A DNA stretch of 64,000 bases from NCBI GenBank assembly GCA_024760905.1, contig CM045750.1, positions 13,464,419 to 13,528,418 on the forward strand, in the 5' to 3' direction. Made by a program: the position numbers and the translations under genes. Of the stretch, positions 33,969 through 47,800 are shown in pieces. The stretch comes from Plotosus lineatus. Taxonomy: Eukaryota; Chordata; Actinopteri; Siluriformes; Plotosidae. Position 1 is the first letter of the stretch. Each line of letters begins with the position of its first letter. The notes under the pieces were generated by a model that was not told the origin of the DNA, did no database searches, and saw only the letters and a program-made list of their open reading frames with translations.

Positions 33969-34260
33969 GGTAAAGTCCGTGGGCTTTTTACACCCAAGCC
34001 ATAGTGGCTCATCGGACTGGTGCTTGTCCCCAATTTCTATAGCATGAAGCAACTCGGAGTTCAACTCCTCCTGGACAAGACACTTGTCCATCGCAGGTTT
34101 ACCTTCCCAGTATATTTTTTACTGGTACCCATTTATACTACTGGGTGAACAGAGGCACACTTGTGGTTAAGACCTTGCCCAGGGGGTCTTAGCGGGATTT
34201 GAACTCATGACCTCCCGATCATGAGCACAGCACCCTCACCACTCTACCACCGGCCCCACT
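33969..34260 (-). repeat. SINE-C with 11-bp target duplication
   Basis: ATTATTGGGTA at 33958-33968 and 34261-34271 brackets the copy, which landed in an ATT repeat. Confidence 0.9.
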
Positions 34261-34281
34261 ATTATTGGGTAAAATAAATAA

Positions 34282-34283
<2 letters not shown>

Positions 34284-34338
<55 letters not shown>
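34284..34338. repeat. (AT)n microsatellite
   Basis: About 27 TA units. Confidence 0.95.
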
Positions 34339-34345
<7 letters not shown>

Positions 34346-34359
34346 TGTTGTTTTTTTTC

Positions 34360-34612
34360 TCTCTCTTCGTTTCCTTTCGGCTGTTCCCTTCAGGGGTCGC
34401 CACAGCAAATCATCTGCCTCCATCTCACCCTATCCTCTGCATATTCTTCTCTCATGCCAATGACCTTCATGTCTTCCTTCACCACACCCATAAATCTTCT
34501 CTTTGGTCGTCCTCTAGTTCTTCTGCCTGGTAGTTCCAACCTCAGCATCCTACTACCAATATACTCACTATCCCTACTCTGTACATGTCCAAACCATCTC
34601 AATCTAGCCTCT
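34360..34612 (-). mobile_element. RTE-like LINE 3' fragment
   Basis: The minus strand reads [20 protein letters not shown] and [17 protein letters not shown]. Ends at the family 3' terminus (CCTTTCGGCTGTTCCC on +). Confidence 0.9.
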
Positions 34613-35427
34613 CTCTGTGTGTATGTATATACTGTGTATATACACATATATACACACACACACAATAAATATATATAAAAACAAAAGCAGCAGTCAGAAT
34701 AAATTAAATTATTTAAGCTGCTGAACAGGAGATGCAGAATATGAAAGGCTCTTGTGGGTCTATTATTGGTTACTTTATTTTGTGTAAATTTTATCTAAGT
34801 GAACTTTGACCTGTGAATTCCTGAAGCTCTGTGTTGTTAGATGAAAAACGATCATGAACTGTGGTCCGTTTGGTTAGATAAAAATGGCAAAGCTGTTTGT
34901 TATTAAGTTGCTGTCACACTGAAATTTGTACAGCTCATCTGTTTTTGTCCGTCTTTAAAAAAAATAAATAAATAATTTAAAAAAAAGTTTTTCTAAAATC
35001 AGTTGGTTTTAAATTGAGGGTAAAAAAAAAAATACAAAAGTTGACAGTGACCCAACACTCATCAAACCCAACACAGAACCATTTACAAAAATCATCACCA
35101 GTTGCTTTATTCAAGAAGGAAATATAATTAACAGACCACAAGGTGACCACAATGTATATCGCATTATATTCTTTCATTATGTAGAGTCTCATATACTTCA
35201 GAATTTCCATTAGTTTATTAGTTAACTTTTCATGTGTCTCTCTCTCAAGTTATACATTTACATATTTATCGACTTTTCCTTCTCAGCACTGAACTGTACA
35301 CATAAAGTATGCTTTCACCGTTTGTCTTCTAGTTTGAGATATTTGATAGAATACTTTTCTACTGTGGAAATTTTCACTTTATTTTTAACAATGCTTTGAT
35401 ATTGTACATCCTTGTCAAATATGCTGC

Positions 35428-35433
35428 AATAAA
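35428..35433 (+). terminator. Candidate polyadenylation signal of ednrb (AATAAA)
   Basis: AATAAA follows 700 bp of AT-rich, non-repetitive DNA, with T- and GT-rich sequence just after it, as at a long 3' UTR end. An earlier pair of AATAAA at 33018-33027, about 660 bp after the stop, is an alternative. The choice cannot be made from sequence alone. Confidence 0.35.
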
Positions 35434-35739
35434 TGATATTTTATCACAATGATTTCAGGGTTTGCAATGTTGTAGTCTGTTTGGAAGAACCTGAACTTCA
35501 CTGGTACACTGGTGGGACAAATTGTTAAATGAATGAACGTAAACTGCAGTCACATCGAATAACGGCTGATAACCAGCTGTTTGTAATTCGTCACAAAAGC
35601 AAAATTATATTAACCTTGCACAAGTACAGAGACTGCTGAACAAATTAATATACACAATGTTCATCAATAAAAAAAACACACAAGAATAAAATAAAAGTGG
35701 TTGTGCATGGAGCACTTTGTTGGCAACCAAACTTGAAGG

Positions 35740-35745
35740 AAAGGT
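35740..35745 (-). terminator. Candidate polyadenylation signal of polr1d (AATAAA)
   Basis: AATAAA on the minus strand about 75 nt after the polr1d stop codon. A second minus-strand AATAAA is near 35105. Inferred from position only. Confidence 0.4.
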
Positions 35746-35816
35746 TTTATTCTGCCTTTCTTTAAATGTGTGTCCAGAATGAGATGCTGCTCAAATGACG
35801 ACCGCCTCGGCCCAGA

Positions 35817-35864
35817 TTATTCCATGGCTTCGCCCTGCTGTTCTCTGAAGTCTTTAACTTGTGT
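35817..35864 (-). CDS. polr1d: polr1d terminal coding exon (residues 101-115 and stop)
   Basis: Acceptor tttgacag, then [15 protein letters not shown] and TAA. It follows HTFE in phase 0 and resembles the family C-terminus (Ala/Ser-x-x-Lys-Asp-Tyr/Phe-Lys-Asp/Glu-Gln). It is tiny, so confidence is lower than for the internal exons, but frame, splice site and residues all agree. Confidence 0.82.
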   Translation of the reverse strand, partial: TQVKDFREQQGEAME

Positions 35865-38800
35865 CTGTCAAATCAAATTGCATTAACTCAAAATCCGTCA
35901 TTAATGCATGTGTGCCCTCATCTCATGCTGCTGGTGTGCATGTAAATTTAAACATAACATTCAAAAATGCTCAATTAATTACTGAAATAATTATTCATAA
36001 ATAAATAAAATATGATAAGTAATGCATAATATAAATAACTTAATAAACAAATACAAAATAACCAGTAAACAATGCTCCCAATCATGCAACTACAAAAATA
36101 TCACGCTATTGTTTCTCATTAAAAAACAAAAACAAAAAAATTCCCCTGGAGACAAATGACATTCTACCAAAAGAATGGTGAAAGAATAAATAGAATGTTT
36201 TGGAGCCGCCGAGTCAAAGCCCTGATAATTAATCCAATAGAAATTTTGAGTGAATAGTTCATGTGAGGAATAGTGTTAGTCATGAGCGCCTTGCTATTTA
36301 TTTTTTTATTTTATTATTATTTTTTTTTTTTTACTGTGAAAGTTTAGAATTGCTGCCAGAAAGAATATAATCATTTAAATCAAGTTAAACATGGCACAAA
36401 TCATGGGGCTTCAATTCCGAACACCTGGGAGGACTCACCAAATGAACCAATGGTATCACTCTCTACACCCATGTGGGGCCGGCGGCATAGTGGTTAGGGT
36501 GCTGCGCTCATGATCGGGAGGTTGTGAGTTCGAATCCCACCGAGACCCTCACTGTGCTAAGACCCCTGGGCAAGGTCTCATCCACAAGTGTGCCTCAGTA
36601 TAAATGGGTACCAGTAAAAATATACTGGGAAGGTAACCTGCGATGGACTAGCGTCCCATCCAGGGGGAGTTGAACTCCTGATTGCTCCACGCTACGGAAA
36701 CCGGGGATAAGCACCGGCCTGATGAGCCACAAGGCTCGGGTGTAAAAACCCAACAGACTTTACCTTACTGTACCATCACTCTCTGGGCCGTGAGGCTTCA
36801 CGCATGTACTTATCTAAAAATGATACAAACCTCAAAATGACGCCGCAACTGCTTCTCCTACATAATGCATACTTCAAAAACGACAGTCACATGTCTCATC
36901 ACTAAAAACACTGGCTTATAGGTGTGTGGGGTCAAGAGTAAATTTCATTCACATGCTCGCTCTCCTCCTCCCATCCAGGGTGCATTAAACCACGCGTGCT
37001 CTATTCTTCAAATAAAACATTCTTGTCATGATTTAACTTATTTTGTACGTTAAATAATTTTATAATCTGTTGCTTTGAACATATCTTCTTTTCAGCTTTT
37101 TTCTGTTCTCAGGAGTCACCCCAGCGAATCATGTGATTCGCAGGTTTGATTTGGCAGAGGTTTTTACGTCGGATGTCCTTCCTGTCACAACCCTTTTTAG
37201 CAAGGGACAGAAACACGCTGACGGCTTTGCAGCTACTCTTTACGAAAGTCAGCAATGGTTCTTTTACATCAACCTCTCACCATAGACAGTGAGAGACATG
37301 GCCCGCCTTTGATAACCCAGTTAGCTGCACTAGGTGGACAGTGACAACCCTGTGGGGACTTGAACCCTCAACCCTAGGATCAGCGATCCTGCGCCCTATC
37401 CACAAGACCACCACTGCCCCGTTGCTATGAACATATACATACGCAAAAACCTTCCATTCTCGCCACTGGGGGTTTTAAAGTTTTTAAAGGAATAAAGAGA
37501 CCGGTCTCACTGCCTCACAAACCCCCTGAACTGCTAAAGACGGGAAGATGGGTGGCTATCTCCATGTTTTTAGCGGTCACAGATGTGTCATGATGTCATT
37601 TTCCTTAATAAATAAGTGCAATCGTTCTTGTTTTATTTGTTTAATTGAGTTCTCTTCATCTACCTTTAGGACTTCATCCGATTTATATATAGGACTTTAT
37701 TTATATTGATGGAAAAGGGGCAGTGGTGGTCTAGTGGTATAGGGCGCTGGATCGCTGATCCAAAGGTTGGGGGTTCGAGTCCCACTCTCCACAAGGTTGT
37801 CACTGTCCCCCCCCCAGTGCAGCTAACTGGGTTATCAAAGGCGGGCCATGTCTCTCACTGTCTATGGTGAGAGGTTCATGTAAAAGAACCATTGCTGACT
37901 TTCGTAAAGAGGAGCTGCAAAGCCGTCAGCATGTTTCTGTCCCTCGCTAAAGGGTTGTGACAGGAAGGGCATCCGACGTAAAAACCTCTGCCAAATCAAA
38001 CGTGCGAGTCAGATGATTCGCTGTGGCGACTCCCGAGTAAAAGGGAAAAAGCCGAAAGGAAGACAGACAGACATATTTATGGAAAAATATAGAAAACTTC
38101 CAATCGACACTGTATACAAAACACTACGCACACAACGGTGTCCCTGGAATCTTTAGACAGTGCCTTGCTACCCATAGTTGGTTGTTTGGTTTCAGATACA
38201 TTTCCAAGAACTGGACTGTTCTAGGAATAACTGTTTCTATGCCAGACACGAAGAAGCCACTTACTGTGGTGTACAATGGAGACGGTGATGTTCAAGTATT
38301 TTTAAGACCGAGTGATACTTTAGCCAGTTCAGTTATGAACCCCCCCCTGAACTGTTGCTCTCATAGTTTTCATTTGGCTGTGAACTTTCAAGCATCATTA
38401 TATCGAAGATTTACTTATGTATAGTCATAAAACTAAGTTCTAGCTTTAATCTACATTGCTCAATAAATAACTCTCCAAAAGCAAAGTTCAGGTGAGTTTT
38501 GAAAACAGTTCAGTAATCAAATTGAACTTTGCTGTGAACAGCTCTATATTTAAGAAAGGGGGACACTTTACTGCAGCAACCGCACTCAAGTGATGATTTT
38601 CATATTACATGGCAATAAGTATGTGGGTGCCTGTCCATCACAGCCATATGCACTTAATGAACATGCAAGAGGTCTACTGCATACAAAACTTATAAGAACA
38701 TGGTGCACACTTAACGCTCGCCCCATGGATTTCCTGCTCAGAGTGACTCTTTGATCCACCGTCAAAACTACACACCTCTGATTCAAGATGGTTTCAGGAA

Positions 38801-41800
38801 AATAAGGAAGGGGAGGGAAAAAAACAAAACAAAAAAAAAAAAAAACAAAAAAAAAAAAAAAAAAAAAACTGTGTGCAGCTTGCCAGTACTAACAGGAAAT
38901 TCAGGAAGAGAGGTTGATGGGTTTATCTGGGTGTTTGCAGATGGCAGTGAGTGAACAAAGAATTGTGATGCATGGACATCACTAAAAACAACACAAACAC
39001 CAAAAAAAATGATACCACGAACAAAAATCAATAACACGACCAACACAACACTAACACCATCGCCAACATCAAAACCCAACAACACCAAAACCAACAAGGC
39101 GGCAGAGTTTGATATCAGATACTCCTGTTGTAAAAAGTAACATTATAAATTAATGGAGATTTACACAGACGCTCCCCGACTTACGTTTTAGTTCGGTTCC
39201 GGACGGCTGAACGTAAGGTGGAAAAAAAAAAAAAAAAAAAAAAACGCAAGTTGTTCCTGTATGTTCCAGTGATGTATGATGTTCATACTGTACTGTCTGT
39301 CTGTCTTCCTTTCGGCTTTTTCCCTTTCACTCGGGAGTCGCCACAGCGAATCATCTGATTTGCACGTTTGATTTGGCAGAGGTTTTTACGTCGGATGTCC
39401 TTCCTGTCACAACCCTTTTTAGCAAGGGACAGAAACACGCTGACGACTTTGCAGCCGACTCTTTTTACGAAAGTCAGCAATGGTTCTTTTACATGCCTCT
39501 CACCATAGACAGTGACAGACATGGCCCACCTTTGATAACCCAGTTAGCGTTCATACTGTACTATACATCCATAAATACCATTACTGTATCTCATAAAACA
39601 CCCCTAAATCAATTATTATAAACATAACATTGTAAAATAATATTATATATCAAATAATGTCAACATTAATTTCAAATAAATTAAATTCAAGCAAAATAAT
39701 TTCAAATGGATAAATTTTAATCCAATTCACTCATCAAATAGAGTATCAAATATAACCTTGAACATTCTCTATGATGCGATCTTTCTGCTTGTAAATGGTT
39801 CCGATGGTCGATGGAGCCATTTGGAAGAAACATGCAACAGTCGCATGTTTTTCACCAGCATCAATTTTCTTGATAATAGCCATCTTCGTTTCTAACGAGA
39901 TGGCTTGCCCCTTTTTCTGATTCCCACCATCACTAGTAGGCTTACGCTTCTGACCAACCATATTTGCTTAGGGTTACAAAAGTCCACAAAACAGTGTAAA
40001 CACAAAGATCACAGAGACGACGTCTTAACACAAGGGTAACACGCGGTGAACTGGGAAGGAGGGGCACGTTCAGTCTGTCGTTTGTAAACAATGGACGCAG
40101 CGTCATGCGTAAGTAGCGTATTATGTCAGTGTACTACGAAGGAACGTCTCGTACTACAGAGAGCACGCTCAACTCAAAATTTGACAATTTTTTTTTTTTA
40201 AAACATAAAATCAAAAACGTATTACGATTACATACAACGAATGAACGTAAAGAGGGGAGCGTCTGTATAACGACGGGGTTTTCTCTAGAACTGCCCTTCA
40301 TGATCTGTCTGTCTTCCTTTTGGCTTTTTCCCTTTTTTACTTGTGAGTCGCCACAGCGAATCATCATTTTTAGCGAGGGACAGAAGCACGCTGACGACTT
40401 TGCAGCAACTCTTGTCGAAAGTCAGCAATGGATCTTTTACATGCCTCTCACCACAGACAGTGAGAGACATGGCCCACCTTTGATAACCCAGTTAGCTGCA
40501 CTGGGGGGGGACAGTGACAACCTTTTGGAGAGTGGGACTCAAACCCCCAACCTTTAGATCAGCGATCCAGTGCCCTATACCACTAGACCACCACTGCCCC
40601 CTAACTGCCTTCATGATCATTTGAACCAAATCCTTTTGGATTGTTGTGGTGGTTGTACTGCATTCTCCCATTACCTAAAAATTAAACTTCTATAGCTTTG
40701 CCATATTGTCCAAAAAAAAAAAAAAAATTCCAGAAACTATACTTTAGCTAAAGCATGAGCAATAGATACACAACAAAACATTGTTCTTTTGCTAATCTCA
40801 CTTCTATGGTGCACATCCTCAGAAGATTGGCAACAATTTTTAAATTCCCTTTATTACATCCATTCAGAGAACTTTGGTACCTTAGTGATATTTCATTAAT
40901 ATTAATGTGGTCTCTGGGCTCCCGAGTGCTGCATCAACAAGGTGCTATTAACCTGGCACTCGCAAGTTCGAATCCAATTTAATGCTACAACCGTCCGAGC
41001 CCAGGAGTCCATAGTAGCCAATTGGCCGAGCTCTCACGGACAGGACTGACGACATACTCTCGCTTCCTTGTCACTCACAGTGCTCAGCAGCCAATGGGCT
41101 CTGTGAGCTCATTCATATAAGGGGCGGACAGCACTTTACCTCCAAGTCTGTTAGACTGCCCCCAAATACGCATGTGCCACAGTTTGAAAAGAGGCAGGTG
41201 GCTAGCATTGCATGTCATGGAGGAGGTGTGTGCATGCTTTCGCCCCTCCCTGGTCGGTGGTGGTGGTTTGACAGGTATGGGTCGGAATTGGATACAACTA
41301 AATTCCGTTCAGTTCATTTTCTGTAACCGCTTAATCCTAATTAGGGTAGCGGGGAGGCTGGCGCCCATCCCAGCCAACTTCGGGCAAGGGCAGAGTACAC
41401 CCTGGACAGCTCGCCAGGCCATCGCAGGGCGGAAACACGCCGACGGCTTTGTAGCCTACCTTTGATGAAAATCAGCAATGGTTGAATTATGGAGAAAATA
41501 AAATAAAATGGGGCCTCATCAGGATGGATATAAACTGAAAATTCCATGACAGATTTATGACAGTTCCAGGATGAGAACTTTCTGATAAAATCTACTGAAA
41601 TACCCTAATCTTAAATAAAAACCCTAATGTTATTGGTAGTGCACATCAACCAACCATACCTTAATGACCACCTGCCTATTATTATGTAGGTCCTAACAGT
41701 ACCACCAAAACAGCTCTGGCCTATCGAGGGATGGACACCACAAAGCCTCTGGAAGTATACTGTAGTACGGTACATCAAAAGATTAGCACTAGATATTTTA

Positions 41801-44800
41801 GGTCCTCCTTGACTTGTTGGAGGTATATTTGCGAGCACGATTCATTTAAAAATAATTCTATTAAACCTCAAACAATATGTTTTCATGCATGTTGTTGAAA
41901 AAGTTCAATAAGCAACTGTAGTTGATTTCTTCCAGAGTTCTGGCGAGATTTTATTTTATAGTACTATAAAATTATTAATAGTAATTTCTGGCTGTTGAAG
42001 ACATAAACTGTTTGAATTAGAAACAGTAAATGACAAAAAAGCATGAGAAATATGACCGACATCTTGTCCACTGAAGCTTATGTGGACGGGCTGCACTAAA
42101 ACTGTACTAAAAAACAGCCAGAAAGAGCAACAAACCTTTTACTTTTTAGAGTTCATCCTCCATTAATTTATAAAATATATAGGTTCATTCTCACCTCAAA
42201 TGTGTGTAGGACATGTTCGCAAACATCTATTAGGTCACTGAAGCCTTTGCGCAGAGGTTCTGTTGCAGGAAGGCCTCCTGGTAATATTAAGAAAAAAAAA
42301 CAGAAAACATACAACTGGTTAAAAAAAAAACAACGAGAACAAAAGTTCTGCGTCTGTTTGCCGATTTTCACATCAAATTTCACAATCTTCTCTAGCCATT
42401 CCCATTTAAACTTATTCTTAACATCCTTATCTATTTCTGACATGCAGGATTCCTGTTCTTTCGTTAAAGTTTGCACCATTTTCAACACAACATGCTGCCA
42501 TTTGCATTGAGCAGAGTCACTTTACATCAGTGCTTCTCAAATAGTGGGGCGCGCCCCCCTGGGGGGGCGCGATGGGATGCTGAGGGGGGCGCGTGTGACC
42601 CAGGAGAACATGTTTTTTTTCCGCCGTACTACAAGAAAGTGTAATTGCACATCCACTCCAGTAGTTGGCAGTGGCGCCCTCATTGCCCATTGTGCGCTGT
42701 TGCTGCACTGAAGACCAAGTACAGGTCCCAGCTAAACATTGAGCAGGAGCTGAGAGTTGCAGTGTCATGCTTCAAACCTCGCTTTGAGAAGCTGTGCGCT
42801 GCAAAACGTGCTCATTGTAGCCATTAATCTTGGCTTCCTCATTTTGAGAAAAAAAAAAATCAGCACAAATTGTTCTATTTGTTCTTGTTTTGTAGGTTAA
42901 AGTGTTTATATATTGTGCTCCTGAGTTAATGTTTCTGAAGTCAATTTGAATTAATTATTTATTGATTTTATTTTCAGCAGCAAATGGTGTGGTAAGTTTG
43001 TCAAAAATGTAACAAGGATATTATTATTTTTAAATTTAAGGCAAATTGATGCACTTTCTTTTACAGACTAATAAAAAATGTTAAAAAGGTTATTCTTGTA
43101 AGTTGAACTATATCTCTTTCTTTTTGTTTTATTTATGTTAACAAGGATACAATATAATGAAGAGATATACCTGTAACTATATTATAGAAAAAAGTTATAA
43201 TTTATAGTTGCGGCGGAAAGTGGGTGGTGGGGGGGCGCGAATTGTTTTCTTCTTGCTAGGGGGGGCGTAACAAAAAATAATTGAGAAGCACTGCTTTACA
43301 TTAAGCTGAGCCGAGTCACTTTACATTAAACTTAAAACAGCCAATCAACGAGCGGCTTACAATATGTACACCGAAAGTAGGCGCTTGTAGCAAGTTCCCT
43401 TGCTTGTGCTTGAAACAAAGTGCGGCTTATCCGAACTTCCAAGTGAGCAAGTGTGCCGTTGAATACTTGTTTAGTACTCAGCCTTCACTTGCTCACTTGA
43501 AAAATCAGAAGTCCAGATAAGCCGCGCTTTGATTCAAGCACAAGCAAGTGAATTTGCCAGGAGCGCCCCTATCCCCCCCATAAAATTATCTCCTCGGATT
43601 TAGAAGATTCACAGAAATGACCAATTTGAGATAAAAACCGCAGAATTCCGCTAATCCGCAGGAAATTGTCATCCCAGTAACAATGTGCACAGCCTCCGAC
43701 AAACAAGTCCTTAAACTTGGAGGATGTCCACCCAGCTTTCTTACTTTAAAGAAAATAACAAAAGTAAAAAAAAAAAATTAGATGAACATTCTGATGAAAG
43801 ACACATTTTTCCAGCTCAATCAAAAAATTCTAAATGAGGAAAAGCTTTCTAAGATGAGGAAGGTTAAAAACATTCCAGTTCAATGACTAATTACCTGCTG
43901 AAAATGTTATCAGTAACATAATCCAAGTGTATGTGCACATTTGTGTTAAAAAAAAAAATAATAGTGTGCTTAAAAAAAGTGAATAAAGTTCAGAATTTTT
44001 ATTATAGATTTTGCTTCCATACATACAAATGCACTGGGAACACTTCTACATATTGTACTGCAAATCAAAACATGAAGAAAAATATATCAAATTTGTGTTA
44101 TTCCTTGAAATAAATAGAAGTGAATATTGGGCTGTTCAAAAAATAGCAGTGTCTGCATTCTTCTTTACAAATTCAAACATTTACTGTACAAAACTGAAAA
44201 ATGAAGATTTTGCTTTCTTATTTAGTTGCATAATCACTGTCTCTGAGAACTGCTGCACATCTGTCTTGGAGTCAACCAACTTTTGGCACCAGTGAGCAGG
44301 TTTTTCAGCCCATGATAATTGAACTACATTCCACAGTTCTTGTGTATTTCTTGGTCTTGCCTCAGAAACTATGTTTGATGTTACCCCACAAGTTTTCTAT
44401 TGGATTAAGGTCGGTGATCGAGCCAGCCACTCAATAACATCAGCATTGTTGGCCTGAAACCAAGATGTTGCCTGTTTAATGGCGTGTTTGGGGTTGTTGT
44501 CTTGTTGGAACACCCATTTCAAGGGCATTTTCTCTTCAGCATAAGGCAGCATGACCTCTACAAGTATTCCGATGTATTCAGACTGACCTATGATCCCTGC
44601 TATGCAATAAATAGGCCCAACATCGTAGTGTGAGAAACATTCCCATATCATGATGCTTGCGCCACCATGCTTCACTGTCTTCACAGTATACAGTGGTTTG
44701 AATTCAGTGTTTTGGGATCGTCTGACAGTCTCCGGCAAATAGATCCAAAAATAACAATCGGTCCACAAAATATAGCAACATTTCTCTTTAGGCCAGTCAA

Positions 44801-47800
44801 TGTGCTCTTTTCCAACTTGCACCCTCTTCAGCACATATCTTTTTTTTTTTCCAAAAGTGGAACTTTGCGGGGGCTTCTTGCTGACAGCTTGGCTTCACAT
44901 AGGCATCGTTTAATCGTAAGAGTACTCAGAGGTAACTTTAGCCCTTCTTTGATCTTCCTGGAGCTGATTGTTTGTTGAGTTGTTGCCATTTTGGCTCTTG
45001 TTTCATCCATTCAAATGGTAGTTATTCGCTTTCTTCAAAGTCTTTTGGGTTTTGGTTATTAGTTTAAAACAATCACAATCATTTTAGCTGAGAAGCCTAT
45101 CATTTTCTGCACTTCTTTATATGTTCCCCTTCAACAATCAACTTTTTAATCAAGGTATGCTGTTCTTAATGTCTAGAACGACCCATTTTCCTCAGAATTT
45201 CAGACAGAAATACACTAGAACCAGCAGGTACAATATTTGGTGCCTTCCTTCCTTAAATAAAGGCAATAATTGATGCTTGTTTTTCAAAGAATGATTGACC
45301 TCACTAATTGAACTCCATACTGCTATTATTTTGAACATGCCCCTTTCAATTAGCATTCAATTACACAGAATCAGCAGCCTGCATGTCATGACTGTTGAAT
45401 CCGTTGGATTCTACTCCTCTACTACACCTGCTAGTAATTTATTTGCCAAAAACATCGATTGATCAAGTTAGTCATGTCTGACAGCTATTATTGTGCTTAC
45501 ATACATTTCCAGAAGAAGGAGGTTAAACTGGTACATATTCAATCCAATTCAAGACCTCAACTCGTGCAACAATTTGGAGAGCCTGTGTCACTTCCTTTTC
45601 AAGTTACTACAGTAACAAGCCTCAACAAGCCAAATATCAAAAAAACAACCTTGTGACTTACAATACAATCCCACCCTATTTGCTTTGGTGGGGAACCTAT
45701 CCACCAAATATAGTGCTCCTGTGTCATCCCCTTCCAAGTTTCCCACCATTTCGATACCTACTGTACTGCCCCGCTCACCTTCAGTGATGGCTGGAGCTAA
45801 AAAGCTCTAACTTTTATTGAAGACCAGGGTGCCTAAGTATTTTGCACAGTACTGTATATATGCACGGTACTTATACACAAATGAGCAAGAACAAAAGAGG
45901 AGTGATAGGTGAAGTGAATAACAGTGGCACCAGCCAAGCAGTTACATGTATTTTACAGCAAGGGATGAGTCAGTTCTGGATGTTGATGTGTTGGAAGCAG
46001 GAAAAATAAACAAGGGTAATGCCACATCCACACAAGAACTGACTAGGTATCACAAATAATTTTCCCACTGAACTACACACAAAATAGGACAAAAAGATGT
46101 TAGGCAGCATCTGCCAATCAATGACGTATTAAAGATCTGATTGGTAATCACTCAAATCTCATCCAGAGAAAGTTCAGGCCTGAAAGTTGAACTTCGCGCC
46201 CACCACTTTGCATCACTAGAGAAAATTTCACGTTTTGTTGCTCATAACCAGATGTGTAAAAGGACGGTGAAGCAGTGAAGTGGACATGGATAATAGGTAC
46301 ACAAGTCTCTCTGTCCCAGTGACGACTCATCTTCAGGTTTCAGGCAGAGGCCAGCTGATCTTGACTTAAAATGTCTTGGTATATCAAACCATTCATGATG
46401 CCACACACCCTAACAAGATTCCCAGGATCTCTGGAACAGAAACAGGTGTACAGCATCACCGATCCTCCCCCATACTTCACAATGGGCATGAGATGCTTTT
46501 CTGCATACTCACGTTTTGTGTTCCGCCAGACCCACTTAATATTTGTTGCCAAAACGCTTTATCTTGGTCTCATCTAACCAAAACACAGGGCACCAGGGTA
46601 CCACTTGAAGTCCCAGTACTGCTTAGCAAATTCTAGCTGTTTGCATTGATGACTGTGAGAAAAGGTTTTTTTTTTCCATGCAAGCCTCCCAAACAGCTTG
46701 TTGGTATGTATATGGCACCTGATGGTTGTTTTGGAGACCTTACCATCCTCCTCACAGTGCGTGGTGGCAAAATAACCTTGCATCCTTGTTTGCCACTGTT
46801 CCAGTTGTTTTAAATGCCTTAATGATTCCTCTGACATAAGATATGGGCAGGTACAAGTGAGTGGCTATTTTCTTGCAGCCACTGCATGACTTGTGATGGT
46901 TGACACACATCTGCCTCACCTGAACGGTGTGTTCCTTTGTCTTTCCCATTTAGAAGAGTAGGTAAGACAAATGGCCTCCGTCTCACATCATATTTATACC
47001 ACAGGAAAAGAAGAAGTGATGACGTACTCGGACCAGCTTTGTGAAGTACTATAGAAATGACAGAAGTACTTCAATTACATTTATTTTCTAGTACCGTATT
47101 CGACGTAATAAACGTCCTGCTCCAATAAGCGCCCCCCACCCCCAATGTTTTTGCTCTTGCGTCTAATAACCACCCATGTGTACAGAGTTTAAAGTCGTAA
47201 ATAAAAGTTCCCAATTTTATTTGATCAGTCTCTATAACCGTAAAATGAGTGTGCGCGCGTGTTGACCATGTCTTCTTTGCAGAGTTATAATCTTGCAAAT
47301 GTTTATGCAAGGTTAAAAACCTGAGCCAAAAAATAAAAGTTGCAATGAGCACACTCGAAAAACCTCACGAAACAACAGTAACTCTGTCCTTTACGCGTGT
47401 TAGAACTCCGTGACGAACAATGGGTCGAAGGTACACGCAAAGCATCATGGGTATTAGGGAGATGCAGCTCCATAATAGCCAATGGGAGGGAGCTACATAA
47501 TGGGTATTATTGAAATGCAGCTCCCTCCTAGCCAATGGGAGGCCAGCAGTGCAGGATGTTGGGAGGTAGCCAATGGGAGAGCAACTCGCGCATTGTTTGA
47601 ATTTTTGAGATGGCGCATTTCGTAACGTGAATTTGTTTCATATCCAGAGACGGATATTTTAGGTCGGGGGTCGGCGACCCGCGGCTCTAGAGCCGCATGC
47701 GGCTCTTTAGCGCTGCCCTAGTGGCTCCCTGGAGCTTTTTCAAAAATGTTTGAAAATGGAAAAAGATGGGGGAGGGAAATATATTTTTTGTTTTAATATG

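Larger units (their letters stand above)
34680..35816. other. Overlap zone of the two gene 3' ends
   Basis: AT-rich non-repetitive DNA between the ednrb 3' flank and the polr1d stop. Probably holds both 3' UTR ends. Confidence 0.45.

Noticed and set aside
42168..42488. 106-codon minus-strand open frame read as one protein
   Set aside because: Only 42195-42277 is exon (polr1d exon 4). The flanks are intron read through the splice sites. The [11 protein letters not shown] part upstream may come from a transposon but is not linked to the exon.
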